Both the position numbers and the translations under genes were made by a program. This document shows positions 9,788-18,674 of a stretch of 64,000 nucleotides of DNA, piece by piece. The notes under the pieces were generated by a model that was given only the letters and a program-made list of their open reading frames with translations, ran no database searches and was not told the DNA's origin. Origin of the DNA: Maribacter sp. MJ134 (GTDB taxonomy: Bacteria; Bacteroidota; Bacteroidia; Flavobacteriales; Flavobacteriaceae); the NCBI RefSeq assembly GCF_003970695.1, contig NZ_CP034570.1:1488001-1552000 (forward strand), given 5' to 3'. Within the stretch, counting starts at the first letter, position 1. Each line of letters starts with the position of its first letter.

Positions 9788-10361
9788 ATGGGCTATTTTA
9801 ACTACAGGTTGGGGTCGCAATGCTAAAGATACAATTCTTGCTTATCAAGAAGGATTGCTCCAAAACTCATCAATAAACCTTTTAATCTATCAGTCAGAAC
9901 CATCTGGAGCGCATGAGGCTGCGCAGTTGGCCGGCATTCCTGCAATAAGATTGGTTAAAAAAAACTTTGTCGATACTATTTCATATCAACAAAAACTTGT
10001 TGCTTTGTTAAAGGAACATCACATTGATTACGTTTTTTTATTGAGTTATAAATATATAGTTAGAAAGCCACTTTTGGATAACTATCCCAACAGGATAATT
10101 AACATTCATCCATCGTTATTTCCAAGTTTCCTTGCCACCACTACTGCTATTCAAGAAGCACTAGATTTTGGAGTAAAAATTTCAGGAATTACAACTCATA
10201 TCATTGATGATAAAATTGATGAAGGAACCATATTGTGTCAAGAACCCATAAGGTTTGATGAGGGCGAAACATTTGAAACTGTTTATCCAAAATTTGCCAT
10301 GATGGGTAAAAAGATAATTTTGGATACGATACAACTGATTGAAAAAAAATCGAATACATAA
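9759..10361 (+). CDS. PurN-like formyltransferase, probably for an amino sugar
   Basis: A 200-residue protein of the formyl-tetrahydrofolate transferase fold. The catalytic triad of this family can be matched: Asn115 and His117 in NIHPSLFPS, and Asp154 in DDKIDEGTIL. The first strand begins at WAILTTG, so the ATG at 9759 is the only suitable start, and the gene overlaps the preceding sugar transferase by 29 bases. PurN itself acts in purine synthesis, but the tight coupling to a PglC-like primer enzyme suggests formylation of an amino sugar (an N-formyl group). The nucleotide-recognition part of the protein is too short to name the substrate. An uncharacterised PurN paralogue is the alternative. 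Confidence 0.8.
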   Translation: MHIDQKQKLKWAILTTGWGRNAKDTILAYQEGLLQNSSINLLIYQSEPSGAHEAAQLAGIPAIRLVKKNFVDTISYQQKLVALLKEHHIDYVFLLSYKYIVRKPLLDNYPNRIINIHPSLFPSFLATTTAIQEALDFGVKISGITTHIIDDKIDEGTILCQEPIRFDEGETFETVYPKFAMMGKKIILDTIQLIEKKSNT

Positions 10362-10389
10362 TTTTTTTGAATCATAGAGATTAAGACCC

Positions 10390-11394
10390 ATGCAAGAGAT
10401 AAAGGATAAGAATCAGTGGATGCATATTTTAGAAACAATTGGTGAATTTGACTTTTACCATACATACGATTATCACAACATTTCTAAAAACAAGGATGAA
10501 ACACCTGTTCTTTTGCTTTACAATAGAGATAATATTTCAATTGCGATTCCATTTTTAAAAAGAACGATACCCGAAACTTCTTATTTTGATTTAACATCGG
10601 TATACGGATATGCAGGTCCTGTTTATAAAAATATGACTGAAGACTTTGACAATTCTGCTTTCATTACTGAGTTTCGCAATTATTTAGACGAAAATAATAT
10701 TGTTAGCATATTTTCTAGGCTCCACCCCTATTTAGACCAACAAACAAGAATATTATCAGGGATGGGTGAAACACCAATTTGTGGAAAAGTGGTCAACATT
10801 GATTTAACCAAAGATATTAACGAGCAACGATCACAGTATGGAAAAAGTACTAAAAATAGAACAAATAAATGCAGGCGCATTGCAACAGTTAAGGAAGTAG
10901 TATCCAAAGAAGAACTTAATACATATATAGACATCTATTATGAAAACATGGATCGTTTAAAGGCAGATAAAACCTATTATTTTTCTAGAGAGTACTTTTT
11001 CAATTTTCTCGATTGTAAGGACTTCAAAACAAGAGTTTTACTAGTAATAGAAAATGAGACTGGCAAAACAATGGCTGGCTCCATGTTCGTGGAAACCAAT
11101 AATATTGTTCAATTTCACTTATCCGGCACTAGGACGGAATACCTAAATTGGGCACCAGCAAATCTTTTTTTGGATGAGATGCGCCTTCTTGCAACCGCTG
11201 AAGGCTATGAGATATTTAACTTAGGGGGTGGTCTTGGCGGTAAGGAAGATTCGCTATTCAACTTCAAATCTTCTTTCTCAAAAGACTATAGGGACTTTAG
11301 GCTTTGGCGTTATGTTCATATACAAGAAATTTACAAAGATTTATCAAAGGGAAAAACTGCCGATTTTTTCCCACGCTACAGAGCCAAGAATTAA
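10390..11394 (+). CDS. FemAB/GNAT-fold aminoacyl- or acyltransferase-like protein
   Basis: A 334-residue protein of the FemAB-like branch of the GNAT superfamily. The C-terminal half has the features of this group: an acceptor stretch around HLSGTRTEYLNWAPANLF, then FNLGGG and a DSLFNFKSSF segment. True FemAB proteins transfer amino acids from aminoacyl-tRNA to peptidoglycan precursors. Members in polysaccharide loci are believed to put an amino acid or acyl group on an amino sugar, but few have been tested. It starts 28 bases after the formyltransferase and is the last gene of block A on this strand. No signal peptide; probably cytoplasmic. Confidence 0.78.
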   Translation: MQEIKDKNQWMHILETIGEFDFYHTYDYHNISKNKDETPVLLLYNRDNISIAIPFLKRTIPETSYFDLTSVYGYAGPVYKNMTEDFDNSAFITEFRNYLDENNIVSIFSRLHPYLDQQTRILSGMGETPICGKVVNIDLTKDINEQRSQYGKSTKNRTNKCRRIATVKEVVSKEELNTYIDIYYENMDRLKADKTYYFSREYFFNFLDCKDFKTRVLLVIENETGKTMAGSMFVETNNIVQFHLSGTRTEYLNWAPANLFLDEMRLLATAEGYEIFNLGGGLGGKEDSLFNFKSSFSKDYRDFRLWRYVHIQEIYKDLSKGKTADFFPRYRAKN

Positions 11395-11612
11395 TTTCAA
11401 AGACTGTAGCAGTGGTACTTTTCAAAAAGTGAAGCTATGGTGATTTCTTAATTAAAAGTAAAATTGGTACCAGTATGTTAAAAACAAGCGTAATTCGTCG
11501 AATAAATAGGTAGTTAATAGACTAATCATACGAATCTCCCGTATTATTATGGTAAAGCATATTTTATCTCAAAAAGTCCCGGGTTTTTAACCTAAAAAGA
11601 TTAGACCTACTT

Positions 11613-13250
11613 ATGATTAAATTTAAAAATTCAATGGTGGTTTTATATATCTCCGCCTTAGCCATCTCCCAATTGGTTTCTTGTAGTAAAGATTCAGATT
11701 TATTATCGGAATATGTAATTAATGAAGAAAAAGAACTATCATCATTAAACTTTTTAGTTGATGATTTCTTTACTACTCAGTTTAATAGCACCCAAATATT
11801 AGATGTATTGGCCAATGATGATATTGGAGCCACAGAAGGGGTTACCATTACCTCTGTTTCCGAACCAAGCTATGGCCAGATAGAAATATTAGAAAATAGT
11901 ACGCTCAAATTCATTTCTATTTCAGATAACGAAAGCTCAGGAACCACGGAATCAGTAACAGACACCATAGTATATACTACGGGGACAACAGATGTAAATT
12001 CACCAATAGAGACAGATTCTGCTACTGTGGTCATAACCATTAGTAATGAAGAACAAGCATACGATTTACTTTCTGTTGATGTTTTAGCCGCAAAAGCTGA
12101 TGATGCGCTTTATGAAAGAATATTACCTGCTAGTATTAATGATACCTCTAGTAAATTCTATCAAGGTGAATACGGTCGTATTTTAAGAATTTGTGAGAAT
12201 GGCGACCAAGGTGACATATATAATTTAGACGCCCTCCAGGGAATGGTTGCATTATTTGAAGCAACAGGCAATAAAAAATATCTGAACGATGTCATTAGGG
12301 CCTATACAACCCTTTTTAAAGCGGCCAAACCTAGTAGAGAATTATCACAAAATGGAGCCAGTTATAATGATGAGTATTTAAGTTGGTATGGTAACCCCGA
12401 AACAAATCTTACTAGAACAGGCATTTTAGGACAACAACAACTATCAGAAAGTAGAAGTTTTATGCACTTATCCAGACTGCTATGGGTGTTGCATCATAGT
12501 CCTAATCTAAGGACAGAAAGGAATGAATTAAGTAGTAATACCTATCAAGTAGATTTTGACTACCTATTGGATTTTTTAGAGGTGAACTTTTGGGAAAAAT
12601 GGTTTATGAGGAATAGTCTTGTTTTTCAACACTCAGGTATGGACAGTTCATCTTCTTGGGCCTATATTGGATGGAACTTAGGGGATATAACGGGTAATTC
12701 TATCTATAAAGCAATAGCCACAAGATTTAATTTTAACATTGGTATTCCAGGTGTTACAGGTGGTTTCGGAAATCATTTAGACCCAAACAGATTTAATGAG
12801 AATGCCTATCAATGGAATACTAAATTTAATGATATTCCTTATCAAGGGAGAACCATTACAGACCACGGTCACGCAGCCAGAACAGTTAAATACTTAGTTG
12901 AAGATTTTACATACCAGGACAGAAATTACAATCAAAATGATATGGCCAAACTTATTAATACAATTGAGATTTTTTGGCCTAAAAAATTTGATGGCACAAA
13001 ACGAATTCATTATTGGTTAGATGGCGAAGATAAAGAGGGTGATGAATACCGTAATTTTATGCCAGAGGGCTGGATGTGTTTAGGAAGATTTGATAAGGCT
13101 TTACAATTAAGGTTTCAAAACATGCTAAAAGGCTATTTTAACGAAAATAAAACGGAGGGCACTTTTTGGGGTGAATTAGCCTATAATCAGGCTTATCTTA
13201 CACAGAACATTAAATATCCTGAAAACTACAAAATCGTATATAACAGATAA
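11613..13250 (+). CDS. Lipoprotein with Ig-like domain and all-helical (toroid-like) domain
   Basis: A 545-residue predicted lipoprotein; the lipobox LVSC puts the lipidated cysteine at residue 24. Residues about 50-145 form an Ig/cadherin-like domain with a VLANDDIG start motif and many Ser/Thr. The rest (about 160-545) is mainly helical, with repeated helix pairs and clusters of aromatic and polar residues (SWYGNPETN, DHGHAARTVKYL, NFMPEGWMCLG). This resembles alpha/alpha-toroid glycan-active enzymes, but I cannot assign a family or active site. Its place between two polysaccharide blocks suggests it binds, cuts or modifies the exported glycan at the cell surface or in the periplasm. About 218 bases precede it, so it may have its own promoter. 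Confidence 0.7.
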   Translation: MIKFKNSMVVLYISALAISQLVSCSKDSDLLSEYVINEEKELSSLNFLVDDFFTTQFNSTQILDVLANDDIGATEGVTITSVSEPSYGQIEILENSTLKFISISDNESSGTTESVTDTIVYTTGTTDVNSPIETDSATVVITISNEEQAYDLLSVDVLAAKADDALYERILPASINDTSSKFYQGEYGRILRICENGDQGDIYNLDALQGMVALFEATGNKKYLNDVIRAYTTLFKAAKPSRELSQNGASYNDEYLSWYGNPETNLTRTGILGQQQLSESRSFMHLSRLLWVLHHSPNLRTERNELSSNTYQVDFDYLLDFLEVNFWEKWFMRNSLVFQHSGMDSSSSWAYIGWNLGDITGNSIYKAIATRFNFNIGIPGVTGGFGNHLDPNRFNENAYQWNTKFNDIPYQGRTITDHGHAARTVKYLVEDFTYQDRNYNQNDMAKLINTIEIFWPKKFDGTKRIHYWLDGEDKEGDEYRNFMPEGWMCLGRFDKALQLRFQNMLKGYFNENKTEGTFWGELAYNQAYLTQNIKYPENYKIVYNR

Positions 13251-13262
13251 TACTATAAGCTT

Positions 13263-14240
13263 TTAAACTTCTTTTGGTTTAGTTTTTTTAAGACTACTGT
13301 AAATAAACTTTAGATTTTTCATAGTTTGAGCCATATTAAATTCTACCACATGTTGCCTTAGGTTTTCTTTATATGCACCCAATGATTTTTCTAATGCGAT
13401 GGCAAGTTCTTGGGCGTCGTCGTCACAAGTAAAACAACTTACGGTTTTTTGAGCTACTTTTTCAAGGTCACTGACTTTAGTACTCACAAAAGGTTTGTTA
13501 CAGGCTAACATTTCTTTTACCACATTGGGCCAACCTTCGTAAACAGAGGTTAACAGTATTACATCCATGTTGTTCATAAAAGCGCAGACTTCATGATGTG
13601 GAATTTTACTCATAATTACTAGCTCTGTATCCGGTTTACGTTTTTTTAATAGTTCAAAAGCCTCTTTGGCCAAACCAAAGCGTTTAACCGGGGTTTCAAT
13701 ATCTACTGCAGCAAATAATATTTTTTTCGTTTTATTAACATTTTTACCTATTTCAGAGCTAGGTTTAAAGCGATTTAGATTAATAGGGTCAACAATAGTT
13801 GTTACCTTGAGTTTTGGGAATTTTTCTAAAACCTGACTTTTCATTAAATCAGACATTACTATTACATGGTCAACCCTTCTAATAGAAAATTTCGTCATAA
13901 CATTACCAACATAAATTCTTAATTTATCGCCTAATGACGGATTGGGTGCAGAATACCAATCAGAACCTTTTAAGGAGATAATTTTAGTGCTACTAAGTAA
14001 ACTTGTAATAAACCCAACGGCCGAACCGTATTGCGCATGTACTATTTTGTATTGTTTGGATAATTTTCTTAATCGAAATATATGTTTAATAAAAGAGAAG
14101 GGGTTTCTTAAGTTATCCAAGAAATATAAATCTACATCATCTTTTATAAAATTGTATTGGTTAAACATCCAACCACCCCCTTTACCAGTGCCTTTTTCAA
14201 AATTATGAATCCAGAGTATTTGTTTTTTTTTCATTGTCAA
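13263..14240 (-). CDS. GT4 family glycosyltransferase
   Basis: A 325-residue GT-B glycosyltransferase, at the short end for the family. It has GKGGGWMFNQYNFIK near the N-terminus, the donor-domain block KKILFAAVDIETPVKRFGLA and an intact EGWPNVVKE motif (E235 and E243). It is the last gene of the minus-strand block B; its stop codon is only 12 bases from the stop of the convergent lipoprotein gene. The upstream gene ends 2 bases before its start, so translation is probably coupled. Substrate unknown. Confidence 0.87.
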   Translation of the reverse strand: MTMKKKQILWIHNFEKGTGKGGGWMFNQYNFIKDDVDLYFLDNLRNPFSFIKHIFRLRKLSKQYKIVHAQYGSAVGFITSLLSSTKIISLKGSDWYSAPNPSLGDKLRIYVGNVMTKFSIRRVDHVIVMSDLMKSQVLEKFPKLKVTTIVDPINLNRFKPSSEIGKNVNKTKKILFAAVDIETPVKRFGLAKEAFELLKKRKPDTELVIMSKIPHHEVCAFMNNMDVILLTSVYEGWPNVVKEMLACNKPFVSTKVSDLEKVAQKTVSCFTCDDDAQELAIALEKSLGAYKENLRQHVVEFNMAQTMKNLKFIYSSLKKTKPKEV

Positions 14241-14242
14241 TA

Positions 14243-15328
14243 TTACTTTCTTAACAGGTCCGTAAGTTTTGTAACATTCTCCGTTACCGAAAATAGATTT
14301 ATAGCCTTTTTCTTAATCTCCGCACTTATGGTCAAATAGTCTTTATTTTTTAAAATACTTTCTATGCCCATTTTTAATGCTTCTACCTTACCCTCGCAAT
14401 TAATGCCCAAACTATAGCGGTTCATAAAACCATCGGGGTCAGAGTTTAGTGCTACTACTGGTGTGCCACACATCCAAGCCTGTATAAAGGTATTGGAAAA
14501 CCCCTCGGAAACAGAGGTGTTAACCAAAAGTGCAGCTGTTTGTAAAAATGAGTTTATGAATACATTGTCCTTACGACCATGATATTCCAAATTAAAGCAC
14601 TCCTCCATTTGTATTAAAAGATCATGACCGTATTCATTTTCCGGAACACCTCCAATAACATGAAAACATAAGGTACTATCTTTAAAATCTTGGGCCACCT
14701 TACAAAAAAGCTCTAGTTGTTTTACTTCCCGCGCATTTCCTATCCATACAACACGTTTCATATCTCTAGAAATTACCTCTTCCTTTATGGGAGGGTGCAT
14801 ATTGGGTATCTTCAAGCTAGGTTCATAAGACCATTCCTTAATTTTGGCTACTTGATAACTGGTCTGACAAATAATAAAGGGGTTAGCTCCTAATATCTGT
14901 TTGAATAAATACCGTTTTAATAAACTACGGATACCCTTGGTAAATTCAACAGAATAGTTATCGGCGATATGCAAAAGAAATGGTATCCGTTGTTTTTTAG
15001 CATACCCTGACAAACGGTAAGTAAACGTATTCAATATCCTTTGATAAATAAAGTTAGGCGCTTCTTGTTCTATTATTTTTAAAACCTTTGCCATATAGTT
15101 TTGATACAGCAACATCTGCTCCTTAGCAGAATTATCTACAAAAAGCTCATATACCTTAAAGCCCTCGTGTTCCGATATCGTATCAGCTAAATGCCCGCCG
15201 GAAATGAATACTATCTCATAACCACTGCGGGTCAGCTCCTGTGCAATAATTTTAGATTGATATTCCGCCCCTCCTTTAATTAGAGGATAGAACGGAACAA
15301 AAAAACATATTTTTAAAGGTTGCATCAT
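14243..15328 (-). CDS. GT4 family glycosyltransferase
   Basis: A 361-residue GT-B glycosyltransferase. It has a GGAEYQSKIIAQEL loop near the N-terminus, a VVWIGNAREVKQLELF donor-domain block, and EGFSNTFIQAWMCGTPVV at the donor site (E275, Q283). The E-x7-Q form with TFIQAW is a common variant, not a sign of decay. It sits 2 bases before the downstream GT4 gene and 7 bases after the GT2 gene, so the three are almost certainly co-transcribed. Confidence 0.88.
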   Translation of the reverse strand: MMQPLKICFFVPFYPLIKGGAEYQSKIIAQELTRSGYEIVFISGGHLADTISEHEGFKVYELFVDNSAKEQMLLYQNYMAKVLKIIEQEAPNFIYQRILNTFTYRLSGYAKKQRIPFLLHIADNYSVEFTKGIRSLLKRYLFKQILGANPFIICQTSYQVAKIKEWSYEPSLKIPNMHPPIKEEVISRDMKRVVWIGNAREVKQLELFCKVAQDFKDSTLCFHVIGGVPENEYGHDLLIQMEECFNLEYHGRKDNVFINSFLQTAALLVNTSVSEGFSNTFIQAWMCGTPVVALNSDPDGFMNRYSLGINCEGKVEALKMGIESILKNKDYLTISAEIKKKAINLFSVTENVTKLTDLLRK

Positions 15329-15335
15329 TCATTAA

Positions 15336-16235
15336 TTATAGCGTCATAGAAATAAAGGCAAATGCCTTAAATCCAGAGGTGAATTTTCGTTTTAGTCTAT
15401 TAAAAATATACAGTAAAATGTCCGATATTTTTACAAACCCTATATGTTTTCTAAACAATCTTATGGCATAACTAAAACTACCCTGTACCGTATAATCGTG
15501 CATATAAACAAGTATTCTATTCTTTTGGTATTTAACTTCTTCTAAAGATAATTTCTCTTCAGAATTGAATTGGTAAACACGGGTTTTATTTGGGTGGGGC
15601 AATGTTGTTGATGCGCGATTCTCTGAGTCTTGGATATAATAGGATAGTACTTTATCTATAATAAATATCTTATGTTTTCTGGCCAGCTTTTCAAACACTT
15701 CCATATCTTCTCCATGGGTTATCGTTGTACTAAAAATACCAGATTCCAACAAACTAGATTTTCGTACACAAAAGCTAGACATGTTAAGAATATGAAACCC
15801 GATTGTATTAGTAATTTCAAAAAAATCCTCGTAATCCCTTTTTCCAGAAACGTAAGACTTTATAAGCGTACCATCGGCTGCTTGCGTTTCATAATCGGTA
15901 GTAATTACGTTTACCTCTTTTTCATTATGAATAACCTCAGTGACATATTTAAGAAAATCCTTATGCCAAATATCATCAGCATCTAAAAAAGCGATCCACT
16001 CGTATGTAGCATTTTTTATACCGGTATTTCTTGCAGAAGAAACACCGCCGTTCTCCTGCGCTATAATACGTATTCTGCCATCCTTAATATTTTCTACTAC
16101 CTTTAAACTATTATCTGTGGAGCCATCATCTATAATCAATAGCTCAAAATCCATATAAGTTTGAATCAATACAGAATGTATAGTTTTTACAATACTGTGC
16201 TCCTTGTTATAAAGGGGAATAAGGACGGATATCAT
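15336..16235 (-). CDS. GT2 family glycosyltransferase
   Basis: A 299-residue inverting glycosyltransferase of GT-A fold. The N-terminus reads SVLIPLYNKEHSI, followed by IIDDGSTDNS (about 34-43), GGVSSARNTGI, and the metal- and nucleotide-binding FLDADD (D85, D87, D88). The C-terminal part is basic with amphipathic helices that may hold it to the inner membrane. No transmembrane segment is clear. Donor sugar unknown. Confidence 0.9.
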   Translation of the reverse strand: MISVLIPLYNKEHSIVKTIHSVLIQTYMDFELLIIDDGSTDNSLKVVENIKDGRIRIIAQENGGVSSARNTGIKNATYEWIAFLDADDIWHKDFLKYVTEVIHNEKEVNVITTDYETQAADGTLIKSYVSGKRDYEDFFEITNTIGFHILNMSSFCVRKSSLLESGIFSTTITHGEDMEVFEKLARKHKIFIIDKVLSYYIQDSENRASTTLPHPNKTRVYQFNSEEKLSLEEVKYQKNRILVYMHDYTVQGSFSYAIRLFRKHIGFVKISDILLYIFNRLKRKFTSGFKAFAFISMTL

Positions 16236-16267
16236 TATGGAAGGATTATATTCGATAAGATTAACGA

Positions 16268-17440
16268 TTAATTATCTGAAGTAGTACTTAATAACAGTAA
16301 AATCATCCCCTGTGATAATTCACTTTCACCAAATTCTAAACTATATTTATTTACGCCAAAAGCTTCGGCAGAACATTGATCTAAAACACCGTTATCCTTT
16401 ACAAAAGGTTTAAAAGTATTAATAATCATTTCTTTTGTATGGGTTCCAGGACGCAACACGTTTTCGCCGTACATTAACATCGTTGATGATGATGAATCAA
16501 AATCTATTGAAGTTCCTGGAAACTGCGTATAGTACATAGAATCTTTTAATGAATTCATAGTTCTAAGAAATAAAACTTCCCTTTTTTTAAATGAAATCAG
16601 TGAGTCCATTTTTTTAGAAGACATGTTAGATATAGACTTTAATGCCAACATATACCAACCCATACCCCTACCCCAATTATTTGGACCTAATCCTTCTTTA
16701 GTTTTCAAGTCTATTGCGTGGAAAGGCAGGCCAGTTTCCTCCTCTAAACCGTATTTGAAAAAAAAATCCATTTGTGATTTTGCTAAATCAATAGCATAAT
16801 CGTTTTGGAACTGTTCCCCATAAGCCTGAAGGAAGGGAACTACTAAAGCTAAAGCATCTACTAAAAGGTCATTTTGGTGGTCTCTATATAATACAAAGGA
16901 GTATTGCTCTTTTTTAGATATCATTTTCTGTAATTCACCAAAAATTACATCTGCAATATTCTTATACTTTTCTCTTCCTGTTATTTTATAAAGTTCCAAG
17001 GCCGCATGTCCCAAAGGGACCTGATCTACATATTCAAAATCAAAACCTAATGTGTCATCGCGAACGTAGTAGCGATCATAGAGAGTTACCACTTTATCAA
17101 ATAATTTTTTGTCAAACTTAGAACTATATTTTATAAGTCCTAAAGCAAGATAAGCCCTAGGGAAGTAACTAATACGATCTATTTCATCAGAACCTAAGTT
17201 TCTAAGCTTTTGAAGGAAGTTTAGTTGTCTGCCATAAGGCATATAAATTTGTGTAGAAGCAAACATTTCAAAAGAGGCGTTCACCACCTTTCTCTCCACA
17301 CTAGCATTCGCCTCATTTACCAAATAAGTTGTCTTCGATAATTTTCTCTTTACAACTGGAAAAATATCAACACTAAAAAAAACTAAATTAAAAATGATAG
17401 ATAATAGGAATACAAACCAAAGTGTTCTTTTTAGTAGCAT
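16268..17440 (-). CDS. Membrane-anchored GH88/GH105-like unsaturated glycuronyl hydrolase homologue
   Basis: A 390-residue protein with one N-terminal hydrophobic segment (about 7-28) that should anchor it facing the periplasm. The rest is an alpha/alpha toroid. DLLVDALALVVPFL lines up with the catalytic-aspartate helix of the GH105 family, and WGRGMGWYMLALK matches its conserved GRGxGW motif. Those enzymes hydrate and remove unsaturated uronic acids left by polysaccharide lyases. Finding one among assembly genes is unusual: it may trim the new glycan or recycle lyase products. Activity is not proven, since the second acidic residue cannot be placed with confidence. The call rests on motifs and helical pattern. 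Confidence 0.72.
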   Translation of the reverse strand: MLLKRTLWFVFLLSIIFNLVFFSVDIFPVVKRKLSKTTYLVNEANASVERKVVNASFEMFASTQIYMPYGRQLNFLQKLRNLGSDEIDRISYFPRAYLALGLIKYSSKFDKKLFDKVVTLYDRYYVRDDTLGFDFEYVDQVPLGHAALELYKITGREKYKNIADVIFGELQKMISKKEQYSFVLYRDHQNDLLVDALALVVPFLQAYGEQFQNDYAIDLAKSQMDFFFKYGLEEETGLPFHAIDLKTKEGLGPNNWGRGMGWYMLALKSISNMSSKKMDSLISFKKREVLFLRTMNSLKDSMYYTQFPGTSIDFDSSSSTMLMYGENVLRPGTHTKEMIINTFKPFVKDNGVLDQCSAEAFGVNKYSLEFGESELSQGMILLLLSTTSDN

Positions 17441-17497
17441 TTTCTTTTTCTTTAGAACTTTATTTCATTATGTAATCTTAACAAATGCCTAAATTAC

Positions 17498-18643
17498 TTA
17501 TAGGTGTTTTTTTAAAAAGCCTATAGACTTTTCTCTTTCAGCTGCAACTAAGCCATTAACCTTTTGCCAATCTATCTCTCGACTAAATAGTTCTACATTG
17601 AAATCTTCAACATCTAAAAGTAACCTATCTTCCAAATTCAATAGTTTTAAAATCGATGTAAACCTAGAAAGCCCCCGTCTCTTATTCCCTATTGAAATAA
17701 ACTTTTTATTAAAAATAATTGAAAATAAAGTCCCATGAAATGAATCTGTAATAATATAATCTGCATTCATAAAACCACTAATCCATTCTTCCACTGGAGG
17801 AAAAATAAATTCTATAATATTTGATTTATTCAAATTATGCATATCCTTTCTAGGCATAGCTGTAAAGTGTGTGGTATTCAGAAAATTAGCCGCCTTGTTC
17901 TCTATTTGTACATTGGCTTCCGACCGATCTAAGATATAACAGAACAGTTTACCTTTTGGTTTTGGTACTTGGGCTTTCTCTACAAGCCTAATATAATCAA
18001 CCCTTGGAATTAAGAGCGTGGGATCCAAAGTTTTTATAGCGTCAACTTTTAGAAAATCTTTACATAATTTTATAGCCGCGTCCTCTCGGACGGCAATAGC
18101 ATCAAACATTTGTGCTAATTTTGAACACTGTGTTGTCTCCTTTTCGTTGAAGCGCCAAGCATCTACACCAAAAGAAGCGGCATATGCAATCCTTTTTACT
18201 GCATCTTTAGCATCCAAAAAATCATAAAAATAGTTCGCAATGGCAGGAGTATAATTAGGACGCCATACTTGATCACTGCCCACAACATAGCCCTCAAAAT
18301 TATATTTAGCAATATCTCGGTAGGAGAAAATAGCTGGTACCAAATCTGTTTTGGAAATATACTGTTCTACAAAAGTGGCCGAATGTTGTCCAATAATTTT
18401 TTTATTCGTTTTAGAGGTTAAATCTGGTCTCAAAACAGCTTTACCATTAAGAAAACCTAATAAGCTTTGTTTTATATAAGAAAGACGCTTACGCCAATTA
18501 GGATAATTACTTACATCGTTATTAATCAGCAATACCTCATGTCCAAGATTTTGTAAGGCCCCTTGTAATGCAAAGGCTTGTAAAAGCCCTCCATAGTTAG
18601 AATGTAATGGGAGCGTTAAAATTGCTATTTTCCTTTTTTTCAT
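17498..18643 (-). CDS. Polysaccharide pyruvyl transferase family protein
   Basis: A 381-residue protein with the start KIAILTLPLHSNYGGLLQAFAL, the GDGN/NYGG-type N-terminal signature of the family. VVGSDQVWRPNY in the first third and DYIITDSFHGTLFSIIFNKKF in the last third are further hallmarks. Members move a pyruvyl ketal from phosphoenolpyruvate to a hydroxyl of the lipid-linked glycan, adding negative charge. Some relatives instead act as glycosyltransferases with the same fold. It probably works in the cytoplasm before export by the flippase encoded next door. Confidence 0.9.
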   Translation of the reverse strand: MKKRKIAILTLPLHSNYGGLLQAFALQGALQNLGHEVLLINNDVSNYPNWRKRLSYIKQSLLGFLNGKAVLRPDLTSKTNKKIIGQHSATFVEQYISKTDLVPAIFSYRDIAKYNFEGYVVGSDQVWRPNYTPAIANYFYDFLDAKDAVKRIAYAASFGVDAWRFNEKETTQCSKLAQMFDAIAVREDAAIKLCKDFLKVDAIKTLDPTLLIPRVDYIRLVEKAQVPKPKGKLFCYILDRSEANVQIENKAANFLNTTHFTAMPRKDMHNLNKSNIIEFIFPPVEEWISGFMNADYIITDSFHGTLFSIIFNKKFISIGNKRRGLSRFTSILKLLNLEDRLLLDVEDFNVELFSREIDWQKVNGLVAAEREKSIGFLKKHL

Positions 18644-18674
18644 AAAATGATATATTATATTGATAACTGCATAG

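Noticed and set aside
11395-11612. Terminator from the short ACTTTT/AAAAGT inverted repeat after the FemAB gene
   Set aside because: The loop would be only two bases and no T-run follows.
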